Notes: a model not told the origin generated them from the sequence alone. A stretch of 64,000 bases of DNA from Chryseobacterium oryzae (GCF_022811665.1 NZ_CP094529.1:806001-870000), one strand, 5' to 3'; counted from the stretch's first letter, positions 7,956 through 17,166 are shown. A program made the numbers and translations.

Positions 7956-8906
7956 TTAGCCTGAGAAATCATCAAGCATATCTACACTTGGTATAAAAAA
8001 TAAAGTTCCGGTCTGTGCCGTACTGAAATCGAGAATTCGGTCATAATTACCCGGCGGATTTCCAATGAACATATTGGTAAGCATTTTTTCTACGGTACTA
8101 AAAGTGCTTGCGTAACAGATGAAATAAGTTCCCATTTCGTTGGTAGTTACATTTCCGAAAGGCATGTTATCTCTCACTACTTTAAAATCGTCCCCAACAT
8201 TTGCCAGAGCAATGTGAGAATTTTTTGGTTTTACATCATCTTCCATTTCAATATCAAGATCTTTTGATCTGCCGATTACTTTCTCCTGATCTTCTACCGA
8301 AAGTGCTTTCCAGCCATCAAGATTATGAACGTATTTTTGCACAAAAAGATAGCTGCCTCCTTCATATTGAACATCGGAATCGTCTACAACGGCAAAGCGT
8401 TCACGATCTTTACCATGTGGGTTTTCTGTACCGTCTACAAAACCTAAAATTGAACGGCTGTCCCAATAACGGAAACCTTGTACCTCTACTACGCAATCGG
8501 CTATTTCTTTAATATAATCTGAAATTACAGATGCCATATCATAGGCAAAACTCTTGACATCTGCACGAATATGAAAATGAAGATCTCCTCTTGTGCTTAC
8601 AGCAGTATGTTTGCTGCCTTTTATTTCCTGAAATTTTTTGAATTCCTTTGGAAGTGGTTGCGGCAGTTCCAGTTGTAACCATGCTTCATAGCCAATTCCC
8701 ATTACACAGCTCGCTTTAGAATCAGGAAATCGGTCTAATGCAGAATTATTAAGATTGATTACCAAAGCGCAAAGTCTTTGGAAAACCGATTTTATTTTAT
8801 CAGTTTCAACATTATTTTTAAAATTCCAAACCAAAAAATAGGTATTGTTGTTTGGGTAATCGGTAACATTCTGTGCGTTGTAATCGCTAGAGAAATTAGT
8901 GTTCAT
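7956..8906 (-). CDS. DyP-type heme peroxidase
   Basis: A 316-residue dye-decolourising peroxidase, short like the bacterial P/B-type forms and without a Tat signal. The distal-heme motif GFVDGTENPHG lies near residue 155, the proximal region reads YLFVQKYVHNLDGW, and a distal Arg is likely in the NMPFGN or neighbouring segment. Heme peroxidases of this type oxidise dyes or phenols with H2O2; the natural substrate is unknown. The C-terminus does not resemble an encapsulin targeting peptide and no encapsulin gene is nearby, so it probably acts free in the cytosol. Confidence 0.9.
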   Translation of the reverse strand: MNTNFSSDYNAQNVTDYPNNNTYFLVWNFKNNVETDKIKSVFQRLCALVINLNNSALDRFPDSKASCVMGIGYEAWLQLELPQPLPKEFKKFQEIKGSKHTAVSTRGDLHFHIRADVKSFAYDMASVISDYIKEIADCVVEVQGFRYWDSRSILGFVDGTENPHGKDRERFAVVDDSDVQYEGGSYLFVQKYVHNLDGWKALSVEDQEKVIGRSKDLDIEMEDDVKPKNSHIALANVGDDFKVVRDNMPFGNVTTNEMGTYFICYASTFSTVEKMLTNMFIGNPPGNYDRILDFSTAQTGTLFFIPSVDMLDDFSG

Positions 8907-8935
8907 GAATGAGGAAAATATCGTTTTTTATTTAT

Positions 8936-8943
8936 CAAATTTA
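8936..8943 (-). promoter_or_regulatory. -7 promoter element of the DyP gene
   Basis: TAAATTTG on the minus strand, 29 bases upstream of the DyP start. It matches the Bacteroidota TAnnTTTG consensus; no clear TTG -33 element was seen. Confidence 0.5.
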
Positions 8944-9090
8944 ATAAATACCTTTGGGATAATATTAGTGGTATCTTAAAAATAGGAAAATCATGATATT
9001 TCTCGTATAGAAATTATCTGAATTTTTTTTGTTCCCTGAATTTTCTTTTAAGGATGTTGTAAGAAAAAATATTTTAAATTTAGTTGAATA

Positions 9091-10008
9091 ATGATTATAA
9101 GAAAAAAAGAACATTGGTTTAGAATGCTTTTTGTGTGGCATGGCTCGGTTTTGCCTGCGTTGTTGCCACGTTTGGGTTTGCTTTTAATACTTTCTTTATT
9201 CGTATCGTATTTCCACGGAATGATTTTTTCGTTTAAAGTACCTTTAAATCCTGTACCATTAACTTTATTTGGTTTTGTTTTGGCATTATTTCTCGGATTC
9301 AGGAACAATGCAAGTTACGACAGATTTTGGGAAGGAAGAAAATTGTGGGGAGCATTACTGAATACTTCTCGTGCTCTTACACGTCAGGCAATGGCTCTTC
9401 ATAATCAGAGCAATGATAATGAATCTCTTCATTATTTTGTGCAGTTACTGAGTGCTTTTGTTTTTGCATTAAAACATCAGCTAAGAGAGACAGAAGCCTA
9501 TGAAGATTTAAAATTGAGACTTAATGAAGAACACCTGAAAATTGTTGCATCATCCAAATATAAACCTGCAGTTATCATGCGGCTTTTGGCAGAATGGGTA
9601 CAGAACTCCAAGGATAAAAACTGTTTAGATTCTATACAGCAATCGAGATTTGATGAGAATTTGGATAAACTTTCGGACATTTTGGGAGGATGCGAAAGAA
9701 TAATTTCAACACCTATCCCTTATAGTTACAGAGTTTTACTGCACAGAACCGTTTATATTTACTGTCTTTTGCTTCCATTTGGGCTTGTAGACTCACTAGG
9801 TTGGTTTACAACTCTTATTGTAGTGTTCATTGCCTATACATTTGTCGCTTTTGAAGCCATTGCAGACGAAATCGAAGAACCGTTCGGAACGGATGCAAAC
9901 GATTTGGCACTCAACAGTATGTGTGTGATGATTGACGAAACTATTCATGAAATGGCAGGAGAAAAAATAGCTGTAACTCCAAAAATAAAACAAAATATTA
10001 TAGATTGA
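9091..10008 (+). CDS. Bestrophin-family ion channel (UPF0187)
   Basis: A 305-residue membrane protein of the bacterial bestrophin family, which form pentameric ion channels. The family core is visible: FRNNASYDRFWEGRKLWGALLN near residue 70 and the late EIEEPFGTDANDLALNSMC. Hydrophobic segments near residues 20-45, 55-75, 210-235 and 240-260 fit the four-helix layout. Bacterial members studied so far conduct cations; selectivity here is not predictable. It is transcribed alone, and the adjacent LacI gene reads toward it. Confidence 0.88.
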   Translation: MIIRKKEHWFRMLFVWHGSVLPALLPRLGLLLILSLFVSYFHGMIFSFKVPLNPVPLTLFGFVLALFLGFRNNASYDRFWEGRKLWGALLNTSRALTRQAMALHNQSNDNESLHYFVQLLSAFVFALKHQLRETEAYEDLKLRLNEEHLKIVASSKYKPAVIMRLLAEWVQNSKDKNCLDSIQQSRFDENLDKLSDILGGCERIISTPIPYSYRVLLHRTVYIYCLLLPFGLVDSLGWFTTLIVVFIAYTFVAFEAIADEIEEPFGTDANDLALNSMCVMIDETIHEMAGEKIAVTPKIKQNIID

Positions 10009-10067
10009 TTTTTTTGAAATGAATCTAAAATTTCAGCAATAATTTTTCGAGCTTAAAATTACAATAG

Positions 10068-11024
10068 CTAAATGTAATAGCATTCAGTATTCGGCGATTC
10101 TCCTTTTATTGTGTTCATTAATTCATTTGCAGCAAAAACACCCATGGTAAAACCGTTATTAATAATGAATTCGTAGTTTTCATCCAGATGTTTAGGAAGG
10201 GTACCTTCGCTAATGGCAATCACTTTTTTACCAGAATTGTTTAAATTTTTCTTGATTAAGGAGCTGTGAAGCCCCATTAAAGTTTCATCACTCATTGCGA
10301 AAAAACCATCGAAGTTATGTTCTTTCAAAACCTCGTTAAGCTGTTGTTTTACGCTGTCTGTAGATTTGCAAAAAATGGTGTGGAGTTCAATGTTTTCGGC
10401 TTTTTTAATAGTGTTTTGAAATGCTGCGAGTCGGCTTTGGGTGATATCAAGATTTTCATCGCCAAATATGCCCAAAATAGTACGACAACCGTAATTAATC
10501 AGTTTTTCTGCACACAGTTCAGCATTTTTTACATTATCAAAAACTACAGAAGCAAATTGACGCTGCGGAATCGTTTTATCGAAAATAACAACCGGTATTT
10601 TCATCTCTTTTACTTTATTTAAATGGCTGCTGTCGGCTGTTTCATTAGTCATAGATAATAAAATCCCATCTACTCTCGAATTGATGCAGGTTTCAATATG
10701 CTCCTTTTCGGTTTCATAAGATTCGTTAGAAGATAATATAAAAAACCGATATCCTTCCTTATTAAGAACTGAAGAAATTCCATTGATAATGGACGGTATA
10801 AAAAACATAGAAATTTCCGGAACAATAAGACCTACAACTTTCGAGTGGTTCTTTCTGAAATTGATGGCAAAATCATTTGGAATGTAATTAAATGTTTCTG
10901 CGGCCTCTTTTACTTTAAGTTTTAAAGAACTGCTGATATCGGGATGATCTTTAAGGGCACGCGAAACCGTTGAAGCACTTATATTAAGCATTTGTGCCAA
11001 GTCTTTTATGGTTGTTCTTTTCAT
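10068..11024 (-). CDS. LacI-family transcriptional regulator
   Basis: A 318-residue repressor with the standard LacI layout. The N-terminal helix-turn-helix TIKDLAQMLNISASTVSRAL covers residues 4-23, the hinge helix follows near 50, and the periplasmic-binding-protein-like core begins at VVGLIVPEISMFFIP. It is divergent from the sugar operon (TonB receptor onward). Two LacI-type boxes lie in the gap, so it very probably controls that operon and perhaps itself. The effector sugar is unknown; the locus suggests a disaccharide such as sucrose or one of its breakdown products. Confidence 0.92.
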   Translation of the reverse strand: MKRTTIKDLAQMLNISASTVSRALKDHPDISSSLKLKVKEAAETFNYIPNDFAINFRKNHSKVVGLIVPEISMFFIPSIINGISSVLNKEGYRFFILSSNESYETEKEHIETCINSRVDGILLSMTNETADSSHLNKVKEMKIPVVIFDKTIPQRQFASVVFDNVKNAELCAEKLINYGCRTILGIFGDENLDITQSRLAAFQNTIKKAENIELHTIFCKSTDSVKQQLNEVLKEHNFDGFFAMSDETLMGLHSSLIKKNLNNSGKKVIAISEGTLPKHLDENYEFIINNGFTMGVFAANELMNTIKGESPNTECYYI

Positions 11025-11151
11025 TTGCTATTCTAGAGTCAATTCTTGGGAAAATTTAAGCAAAAATTTGCTTATATATTTTGTTAAAATATGTTAAATT
11101 ATAACGGTTATTTTGTTAAAGAAAAGTTAATTTAAAATAAAGTTATTCACC

Positions 11152-11175
11152 GCAAACGTTTGCACAAACGTTTGA
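11152..11175. promoter_or_regulatory. Two tandem LacI-family operator boxes
   Basis: Site 1 is the perfect 12-base palindrome gcaaacgtttgc (11152-11163), with the central CG typical of LacI/CcpA-type operators. Site 2, acaaacgtttga (11164-11175), repeats its 10-base core and abuts it, so the two centres are 12 bases apart. They lie 128 bases upstream of the lacI start and about 57 bases upstream of the -7 box of the sugar operon. Confidence 0.82.
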
Positions 11176-11231
11176 AATTAACATTCTGTTCATACCCAAT
11201 TCAAAATAGGTTATTGATTGGTCAAAAAAAA

Positions 11232-11239
11232 TACATTTG
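11232..11239 (+). promoter_or_regulatory. -7 promoter element of the sugar operon
   Basis: TACATTTG, matching TAnnTTTG, 27 bases ahead of the chosen ATG of the TonB receptor. TTG triplets occur 10 and 15 bases upstream, closer than the usual spacing of about 19, so the -33 element is uncertain. Confidence 0.55.
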
Positions 11240-11266
11240 GAAAAACAACAAAAACCTAAAAACTAT

Positions 11267-13684
11267 ATGGAACCTAAACTAGTAAAAAAGTTATTGATTT
11301 TCGGAACATTAAATGTTGCGGCATTCATGTTTTCTCAGACTGCAGTAAGCGATACACTTTCCAAAAAAGACAAGGTAATCGATGAAGTGGTAATTACGGG
11401 TAATTCCAATCCGAAATCTTCTGTTAAAACCAGTTTATCAATTTCAACTCTAAAACAGGCAGAAATTATAAATGCGGCTCCAAGAACAACGGCAGAAATT
11501 TTCAGAACTATTCCGGGTATTCGTGCCGAGTCTTCCGGAGGTGAAGGAAACTCGAATATTACCGTAAGAGGGGTTCCTGTTTCTGCGGGTGGATCTCGTT
11601 ATCTTTTAATTCAGGAAGATGGTTTGCCGGTAATGCAGTTCGGGGATATTGCCTTTGGAACTCAGGATCAGTTTACGAGATTCGATTCTTTTGTATCACG
11701 AGTTGAAGCATTAAGAGGAGGTTCTGCTTCTGTTTTTGCCTCAAATTCACCGGCGGGAATCATTAACTTCATCACAAAAACAGGTGAAAAAGCAGGTGGA
11801 AGTATTACACAGCAAGTAGGTTTGAATTATAAAAATTTCAGAACAGATATCGATTACGGAACTCCACTTGGTAAAGATTTTTATATTGGTATCGGTGGGT
11901 TTTACAGAGGAGGAGATGGTCCTAGAAAAACAGGCTATACTTCGAATAACGGCGGACAGTTCAGACTTTCATTACTAAAGAAATTTGAAAAAGGAAGCGT
12001 AAGAATTTACGGTAAATATTTAGATGATCGTACAGCGCCATATATGCCGATGCCAATTGCCGTTTCCGGTTCAGATTCTAACCCGGATTACACTTCTCTA
12101 AGTAATTATAATATTTTAACGGGAGCATTACAGTCTTCTAATTTTAGAAACGATCTTACTTTTGGCGGAAACGGACAAATTCTAAAAAGCGATATCAGAG
12201 ATGGAATGCATTCGGTTTCTAAAGCCGTAGGTATGGAATTCAACTACGATTTCGGTGCTGGTTGGAAGTTGGATGCAAAAGCTAGATATGCAGCAAATGA
12301 CGGTCAGTTTTTAGCACCTTTTCCTGCTTCAGTAGGAAGTAAATCCGAAATATTAGATACTGTTCCGGGTTACGGAAGTGCAGTTTATGCCGGTACAAAT
12401 ACCGCTGTAGACAATAATGCAAAATACATGAAAACTGTTTTATTCAATACCAAACTGAATAACCTGAATAATTTCTTCAGTGATGTGAACATCAGTAAAA
12501 AATGGGATAAAATAAAACTTAATGCGGGAGTTTACAACAGTTCGCAAAACATTAATCTTTCTTGGAACTGGAATACTTATCTTATGGAAGTTTCAGATAA
12601 AAATGCAAGATTGGTGGATGTTATCAGCAATACAGGAACCAAAATTACAGACAATGGACTTCTTCATTACGGCGTTCCGGAATGGGGTGGTCTTAACAGA
12701 AACTACGATACAAAATATTCGGTAATTGCACCTCACGCTCAGGTGGAAATCAATCCGACTGAAAAATTAACTTTAGATTTTGGAGCAAGATATGATTTCG
12801 GAAATGTATCTGGAAGTTTTTCAGGCGTAAAAAATACAACCCGTACAATAGATATAAACCAAAACGGAACTATCGAAACCCCTGAACTTGCGGTAGGAGT
12901 AGTAGACGGAACAGTTCCGGTAGATTATAAATACGGTATCTTCGGATATTCTGTGGGAGCAAACTATGCTTTCGATACTCATAATGCTGTTTTTGCAAGA
13001 GTAAGTCAGGGAGGAAGTGCTTCGGCAGACAGAATTCTTTTCGCAGGGTACAACTATACCAATAGCAACGATCCTGCTTTAGACGCTGTAAAAGTGAATA
13101 AACTGAATCAAATTGAAGTAGGTTACAAATTGAGAGGTTCAAAATATTTCCTAAATACTACTTTGTTCCAGGCAAGAACGATTGAGGCAAATTACGAAGC
13201 AACGACTCAGCTAAGAACTGAAAATAAGTATCAGTCTTTCGGAGTTGAATTCGATGGTTTCTACAAAGTCAATAAAAACTTTGACGTTAGAGCCGGGCTT
13301 ACTTATACGCATGCAGAAATTAAAAATGCAATCGATAATACGATTATTGGAAATATGCCGAGAAGAACTCCAAAATTCATGTATTCAGTTAACCCTAATG
13401 TGAATATTGAAAAATTAAGCTTTGGTTTCTTTGCAGTTGGATCAACAAAAGCTTATACTCAGGACAGCAATAAACTGATAATGCCGGGTTACGTTATTGT
13501 AAATCCTTATATTTCTTACAAATTAATGAAAAATCTTACGGTAAACGTAAACGCAAACAATGTGTTCAATGCATTGGCAATTACAGAAGCGGAAGAAGGT
13601 ACTTTGCAGGGAACAAATGGTATCGTTCGAGCAAGAACACTTACCGGAAGAACCTTTGGTGCAAGCGTAAAGTTTGATTTTTAA
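11267..13684 (+). CDS. TonB-dependent receptor of the sugar locus
   Basis: Outer-membrane active transporter of 805 residues. The signal-peptide-like start KKLLIFGTLNVAAFMFSQ is followed by a TonB-box-like stretch (VIDEVVITGN), the plug domain (TAEIFRTIPGIRAESSGGEGN, ITVRGVP) and a 22-strand barrel ending in the aromatic terminus ASVKFDF. I chose ATG 11267; an upstream TTG at 11237 lies inside the probable -7 box. There is no SusD partner, so this resembles MalA/SuxA-type receptors for small sugars. First gene of an operon with hydrolase, kinase-like protein and MFS transporter, under a LacI regulator. Confidence 0.9.
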   Translation: MEPKLVKKLLIFGTLNVAAFMFSQTAVSDTLSKKDKVIDEVVITGNSNPKSSVKTSLSISTLKQAEIINAAPRTTAEIFRTIPGIRAESSGGEGNSNITVRGVPVSAGGSRYLLIQEDGLPVMQFGDIAFGTQDQFTRFDSFVSRVEALRGGSASVFASNSPAGIINFITKTGEKAGGSITQQVGLNYKNFRTDIDYGTPLGKDFYIGIGGFYRGGDGPRKTGYTSNNGGQFRLSLLKKFEKGSVRIYGKYLDDRTAPYMPMPIAVSGSDSNPDYTSLSNYNILTGALQSSNFRNDLTFGGNGQILKSDIRDGMHSVSKAVGMEFNYDFGAGWKLDAKARYAANDGQFLAPFPASVGSKSEILDTVPGYGSAVYAGTNTAVDNNAKYMKTVLFNTKLNNLNNFFSDVNISKKWDKIKLNAGVYNSSQNINLSWNWNTYLMEVSDKNARLVDVISNTGTKITDNGLLHYGVPEWGGLNRNYDTKYSVIAPHAQVEINPTEKLTLDFGARYDFGNVSGSFSGVKNTTRTIDINQNGTIETPELAVGVVDGTVPVDYKYGIFGYSVGANYAFDTHNAVFARVSQGGSASADRILFAGYNYTNSNDPALDAVKVNKLNQIEVGYKLRGSKYFLNTTLFQARTIEANYEATTQLRTENKYQSFGVEFDGFYKVNKNFDVRAGLTYTHAEIKNAIDNTIIGNMPRRTPKFMYSVNPNVNIEKLSFGFFAVGSTKAYTQDSNKLIMPGYVIVNPYISYKLMKNLTVNVNANNVFNALAITEAEEGTLQGTNGIVRARTLTGRTFGASVKFDF

Positions 13685-13735
13685 TGAATTATCTGTACAT
13701 TTCTTACAGTTCAGTTAAAAATTCAATCATATAAA

Positions 13736-13764
13736 AAACTAACAGCATTTTTTGCTGTTAGTTT
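13736..13764 (+). other. Intra-operon hairpin
   Basis: A perfect 12-base inverted repeat aaactaacagca (13736-13747) / tgctgttagttt (13753-13764) with a 5-T loop lies between the TonB receptor and the GH100-like gene. The tail is only weakly T-rich. It could lower expression of the downstream genes relative to the receptor or protect the receptor mRNA 3' end. Confidence 0.6.
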
Positions 13765-13787
13765 AATTTAATCCTATTTAGAAATTT

Positions 13788-14909
13788 ATGTTTACACAAC
13801 AAGCTTTAGAGGTTATTCTACGTGCCATATCACCACAGGGGCTTCTCGCATCTTCCGAAAAAAAAGACAATTATGCGAGAGTATGGTCCAGAGATTCTAT
13901 GATGACGGGAATTACAGGAATTCTCATTGAAAACGAAAAAATTGTAGAAGGTTTAAAAAAATCTATTCTTACACTTGCAGAATACCAAGCGGAAAACGGA
14001 CAAATTCCCTCCAATGTCTACGGAGAAAAAGCAAGCTACGGAACACTTGTAGGGCGAACGGATGCAACAATTTGGTGGATTATCGGTACCTGCGAATATA
14101 TTGCTTATTCTAAAGATGAAACGCTGAAGGTAATTTTGAAAGATAAAATCTACAAAGCATTTTCTTGTTTGAAATCTTGGGAATTTAACCAGCGTGGTCT
14201 TTTATACAGTCCGTTGGGTGGAAATTGGGCAGACGAATATGTAACTTCTGGCTATGTTCTTTATGATAATGTGCTGCGGTATTGGGCTTTTAGACTTGCA
14301 GCAGAAATTTATCAGGATGAAAACCTAAATTCTTTAGCAGAAACAACTAAAAAGCTAATTGAAACGAATTTCAGGAAAAATAATTCCGGAGACGTCAAAT
14401 ATCATGAAACTGCCTATCAGAAAGCTCAAGAAAAACCTTATTTATGGGCTTCTTTAAATGCCAATGGATATGATGAACGTTTTGATCTCGCAGGAAATGC
14501 ACTGGCAATTCTCTTGGGTTTAGACTTAGATTTGGATGCTTTCACTCAGTTTTTAGAACAGCTGAATCAGGAATTTAATCATTGGATGCTTCCTGTTTTT
14601 TATCCCATAATCTTTCCAAAAGATCCAGATTGGAATTTGCTTGAAAATAATTTCAGTTATGATTTCAAAAACGAACCTTATCAGTTTCACAACGGAGGTT
14701 CATGGCCCATTTATCTTGGTTGGCTTTGCTTAGGTTTGAAGAAAAGAGGCTACACAGAAATCCCCGAAAAGATATTGAAGCAGTATGAAACTCTTCTTGC
14801 GGAAAAAGGCTCTTCGTTTCGGGAATATTATTCTACAGACGAGTTAATTCCTTCAGGTACCGACCAATTGTGCTTTTCAGCTTCCGGTTACCTTCTGATG
14901 AAGAAATAG
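13788..14909 (+). CDS. GH100-like (invertase-type) glycoside hydrolase
   Basis: A 373-residue alpha/alpha-barrel glycosidase. Motifs resemble the neutral/alkaline invertase family GH100: YARVWSRDSMMTG near residue 29, VGRTDATIWWIIGTCEY near 88, FHNGGSWPIYLGWLCLGL near 300 and the end TDQLCFSASGYLLM. There is no signal peptide, so it is probably cytosolic and cuts a sugar brought in by the MFS transporter. Similar bacterial proteins are often labelled amylo-alpha-1,6-glucosidase or glycogen debranching protein, so the substrate (sucrose or another disaccharide) is inference. Second gene of the LacI-linked operon. Confidence 0.72.
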   Translation: MFTQQALEVILRAISPQGLLASSEKKDNYARVWSRDSMMTGITGILIENEKIVEGLKKSILTLAEYQAENGQIPSNVYGEKASYGTLVGRTDATIWWIIGTCEYIAYSKDETLKVILKDKIYKAFSCLKSWEFNQRGLLYSPLGGNWADEYVTSGYVLYDNVLRYWAFRLAAEIYQDENLNSLAETTKKLIETNFRKNNSGDVKYHETAYQKAQEKPYLWASLNANGYDERFDLAGNALAILLGLDLDLDAFTQFLEQLNQEFNHWMLPVFYPIIFPKDPDWNLLENNFSYDFKNEPYQFHNGGSWPIYLGWLCLGLKKRGYTEIPEKILKQYETLLAEKGSSFREYYSTDELIPSGTDQLCFSASGYLLMKK

Positions 14910-14962
14910 TCCGGAAGATGAATCATTTAAAAGAAACTATTATTTAAAAAAAGATTTAAAAG

Positions 14963-15601
14963 ATGATTGGAGATGTTATAAATTTAGAACAAAGACATTT
15001 AGATACCGCTGAAAATATTTACAAAATTATTGCTCAAAGTAATAAACAAAACGGTAAATGGACAGTAGGAATCTGCGGTGAAAGCGGCAGTGGAAAATCG
15101 GTAACGGCATTTGCTCTTAAAAAAGTGCTGGAAGATCACGGGATTAAAAGTTTTGTCATTCAGATGGATGATTATTTTAAGCTTCCTCCCAAAACCAATC
15201 ACGAAAACCGGGAAAAAAGCCTTGAAAATGTGGGAATGCATGAAGTTCATTTGGATATCATCCAAGAAAACATACATGAGTTTAAGAAAGGAAATCCTTA
15301 TGTGAAAAAACCGCTTGTGCATTATCAGGAAAACTTAATTTCTGAAGAAACGGTATCAACAGATGATTTACAAGTGATGATCGTTGAAGGTACTTATATA
15401 TTGGATATTGATGATTTTGATTTTAGTATTTTCATCAACCGAAATTATAAAGATACCTACGATAACAGAATGAAACGAAATCGTGATGAACAAAGCGATT
15501 TTGTAGAAAAAGTACTCGAAATTGAGCATCAGATTATCCGTCAGCTCAAAGAAAAAGCAACTATTGTTCTTGAAAAAAATTATCAGATTGTAAAGCCGTA
15601 A
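14963..15601 (+). CDS. Uridine-kinase-like P-loop kinase
   Basis: A 212-residue P-loop protein of the uridine kinase/phosphoribulokinase fold. Walker A is GESGSGKS at residues 39-46. QMDDYFKLPP is the substrate-side Asp motif of this fold, VEGTYILDIDDFD is the Walker-B region, and RMKRNRDEQ is a lid-like arginine segment. It stands between a glycosidase and a sugar transporter, with only 3 bases to the latter, so a sugar or sugar-derived substrate is possible rather than uridine. The actual phosphate acceptor is unknown. Confidence 0.75.
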   Translation: MIGDVINLEQRHLDTAENIYKIIAQSNKQNGKWTVGICGESGSGKSVTAFALKKVLEDHGIKSFVIQMDDYFKLPPKTNHENREKSLENVGMHEVHLDIIQENIHEFKKGNPYVKKPLVHYQENLISEETVSTDDLQVMIVEGTYILDIDDFDFSIFINRNYKDTYDNRMKRNRDEQSDFVEKVLEIEHQIIRQLKEKATIVLEKNYQIVKP

Positions 15602-15604
15602 ACC

Positions 15605-17017
15605 ATGAATAAAAAAATAATTCCCAAGCTCAGTTTTTGGCAGATTTGGAACATGAATGTCGGTTTTTTCGGCATCCAGTACAGTTTTGGTCTTCAGCAG
15701 ACTGCGGTAAATCCTTTATATTCGTTTTTGGGTGCACATGCAGAGCAGCTTCCGATACTTAATTTGGCAGGACCTGTAACTGGATTGCTTATTCAGCCTT
15801 TAATCGGAGCAATTAGTGATAAAACCTGGAGTGTAAAATGGGGTCGCCGAAAACCATTCTTTTTATTGGGAGCTATTTTTTGCAGTCTTGCTCTTTTTGC
15901 TTTCCCGTTCAGTTCGTCTATTTGGATGGCAGTCGGTCTTCTGTGGATTTTAGATGCGGCAAATAATACTGCAATGGAACCTTACAGAGCCTTTATCGGT
16001 GATAAATTGCCGGAAGAACAGCAAACCTATGGCTTCCAAATGCAAAGTTTATTTGTAGGAGGAGGAATTACTCTTGCCAATCTTTCACTTTTTGTTTTTC
16101 AGAAATACTTTGGAGGAACTTCAGAGTCGGGTGGTATTCCAATTTGGGTATATTATTCGTTTTTCTTAGGATCTTTCTGTTCTATAGCTTCCGTGGTTTG
16201 GTCGGTTTATAAAACACCCGAAATTCCGCCAACAGAAGAAGAGCTCATAAAACTGAAAGCCGAAAAGGAAAATGATACCCTTTTTACCCCTTTTATTGAT
16301 ATTTTTAATGCTATTGTAAAAATGCCTAAAATATTATGGCAATTGGCATTGGTATATCTTTTTCAGTGGTATGCATTATTTTGTTACTGGCAGTTTGCTA
16401 CACCCATGATTAAGCAGACCATTTACCATGTTTCTGAAGCCGACGAAGAAAAAGCCAATCGACTGATACAGCTTTCACATAAAGGAATTTCTGTGGTACA
16501 AAGCGATCTTTCCTGGGCAAAAGATATTTTGAATCGTGTGGAATTGGCTGTGGGACAAACCGGTCTCATGAACGGGTTTTATAATTTTATTACCATGATT
16601 TCGGCTTTGTTGCTGATTCCTTTTGCAATTAAATATTCCTCAAAAAATGTATATACTTTTTGTTTGATGGGAACAGGAGTTTCCCTTTTATTACTTCCTT
16701 TAATTAATGATGAATTGATGATTCTTTTGCCAATGGTTCTTTTCGGAATTGGTTGGGCAGCTATGATGGGGCTTCCGTATTCGATGGTTTCGCCATCTAT
16801 ACCTTCAGAGAAAAGAGGAGTGTATATGGGAGTAATTAATATGATGATTGTAATACCAATGCTTATTCAAACTCTTACATTCGGATTTTTTTACAAACAT
16901 GTGCTTAGCAGCAATCCTTCGAACGCCATTACAACTGCAGGAGTTTTATTTCTTTTTGCTGCTGCTTCTGTTGCTCTTATCAAACAGAATAAAATTTCAG
17001 GGATTATTGTGAAATAA
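15605..17017 (+). CDS. SLC45-type MFS sugar transporter
   Basis: A 470-residue major facilitator protein with about 12 membrane helices. Sequence features point to the SLC45/glycoside-proton symporter group: MNVGFFGIQYSFGLQQTAVNPLY at the N-terminus, the loop GAISDKTWSVKWGRRKPF with the MFS RRKP motif, and the C-half PYSMVSPSIPSEKRGVYMG. An extended loop lies near residues 275-315. Members take up sucrose or maltose. It would carry the sugar across the inner membrane after the TonB receptor. Last gene of the operon; its stop lies inside a short tandem repeat. Confidence 0.87.
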   Translation: MNKKIIPKLSFWQIWNMNVGFFGIQYSFGLQQTAVNPLYSFLGAHAEQLPILNLAGPVTGLLIQPLIGAISDKTWSVKWGRRKPFFLLGAIFCSLALFAFPFSSSIWMAVGLLWILDAANNTAMEPYRAFIGDKLPEEQQTYGFQMQSLFVGGGITLANLSLFVFQKYFGGTSESGGIPIWVYYSFFLGSFCSIASVVWSVYKTPEIPPTEEELIKLKAEKENDTLFTPFIDIFNAIVKMPKILWQLALVYLFQWYALFCYWQFATPMIKQTIYHVSEADEEKANRLIQLSHKGISVVQSDLSWAKDILNRVELAVGQTGLMNGFYNFITMISALLLIPFAIKYSSKNVYTFCLMGTGVSLLLLPLINDELMILLPMVLFGIGWAAMMGLPYSMVSPSIPSEKRGVYMGVINMMIVIPMLIQTLTFGFFYKHVLSSNPSNAITTAGVLFLFAAASVALIKQNKISGIIVK

Positions 17018-17050
17018 TTCATCAAAACTAATTCATCAAAACTAATTCAT
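17015..17050 (+). repeat. Short tandem repeat at the transporter stop codon
   Basis: The 14-base unit taattcatcaaaac occurs at 17015-17028 and 17029-17042, with a partial third copy taattcat at 17043-17050. The first unit begins with the TAA stop of the MFS gene. It looks like a recent slippage duplication and supplies additional stop codons. Confidence 0.8.
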
Positions 17051-17081
17051 GCAATACAGTTGCGGGAATTATTATAAAATA

Positions 17082-17125
17082 AAAACCGACATGAGAAATT
17101 GAATATTTCAAATGTCGGTTTTCTT
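17082..17125. terminator. Bidirectional terminator between the sugar operon and ccoG
   Basis: Inverted repeat aaaaccgacat (17082-17092) / atgtcggtttt (17112-17122) with T-rich flanks on both strands, between convergent genes. The loop is long (19 bases) but contains a smaller inverted repeat. Confidence 0.7.
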
Positions 17126-17166
17126 TTAACCGATAGGTTTTAGGTTAATTAATGAAAGTTATTTTT

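Noticed and set aside
7956..8906. DyP peroxidase as encapsulin cargo
   Set aside because: The C-terminus shows no targeting peptide and no encapsulin gene is nearby.
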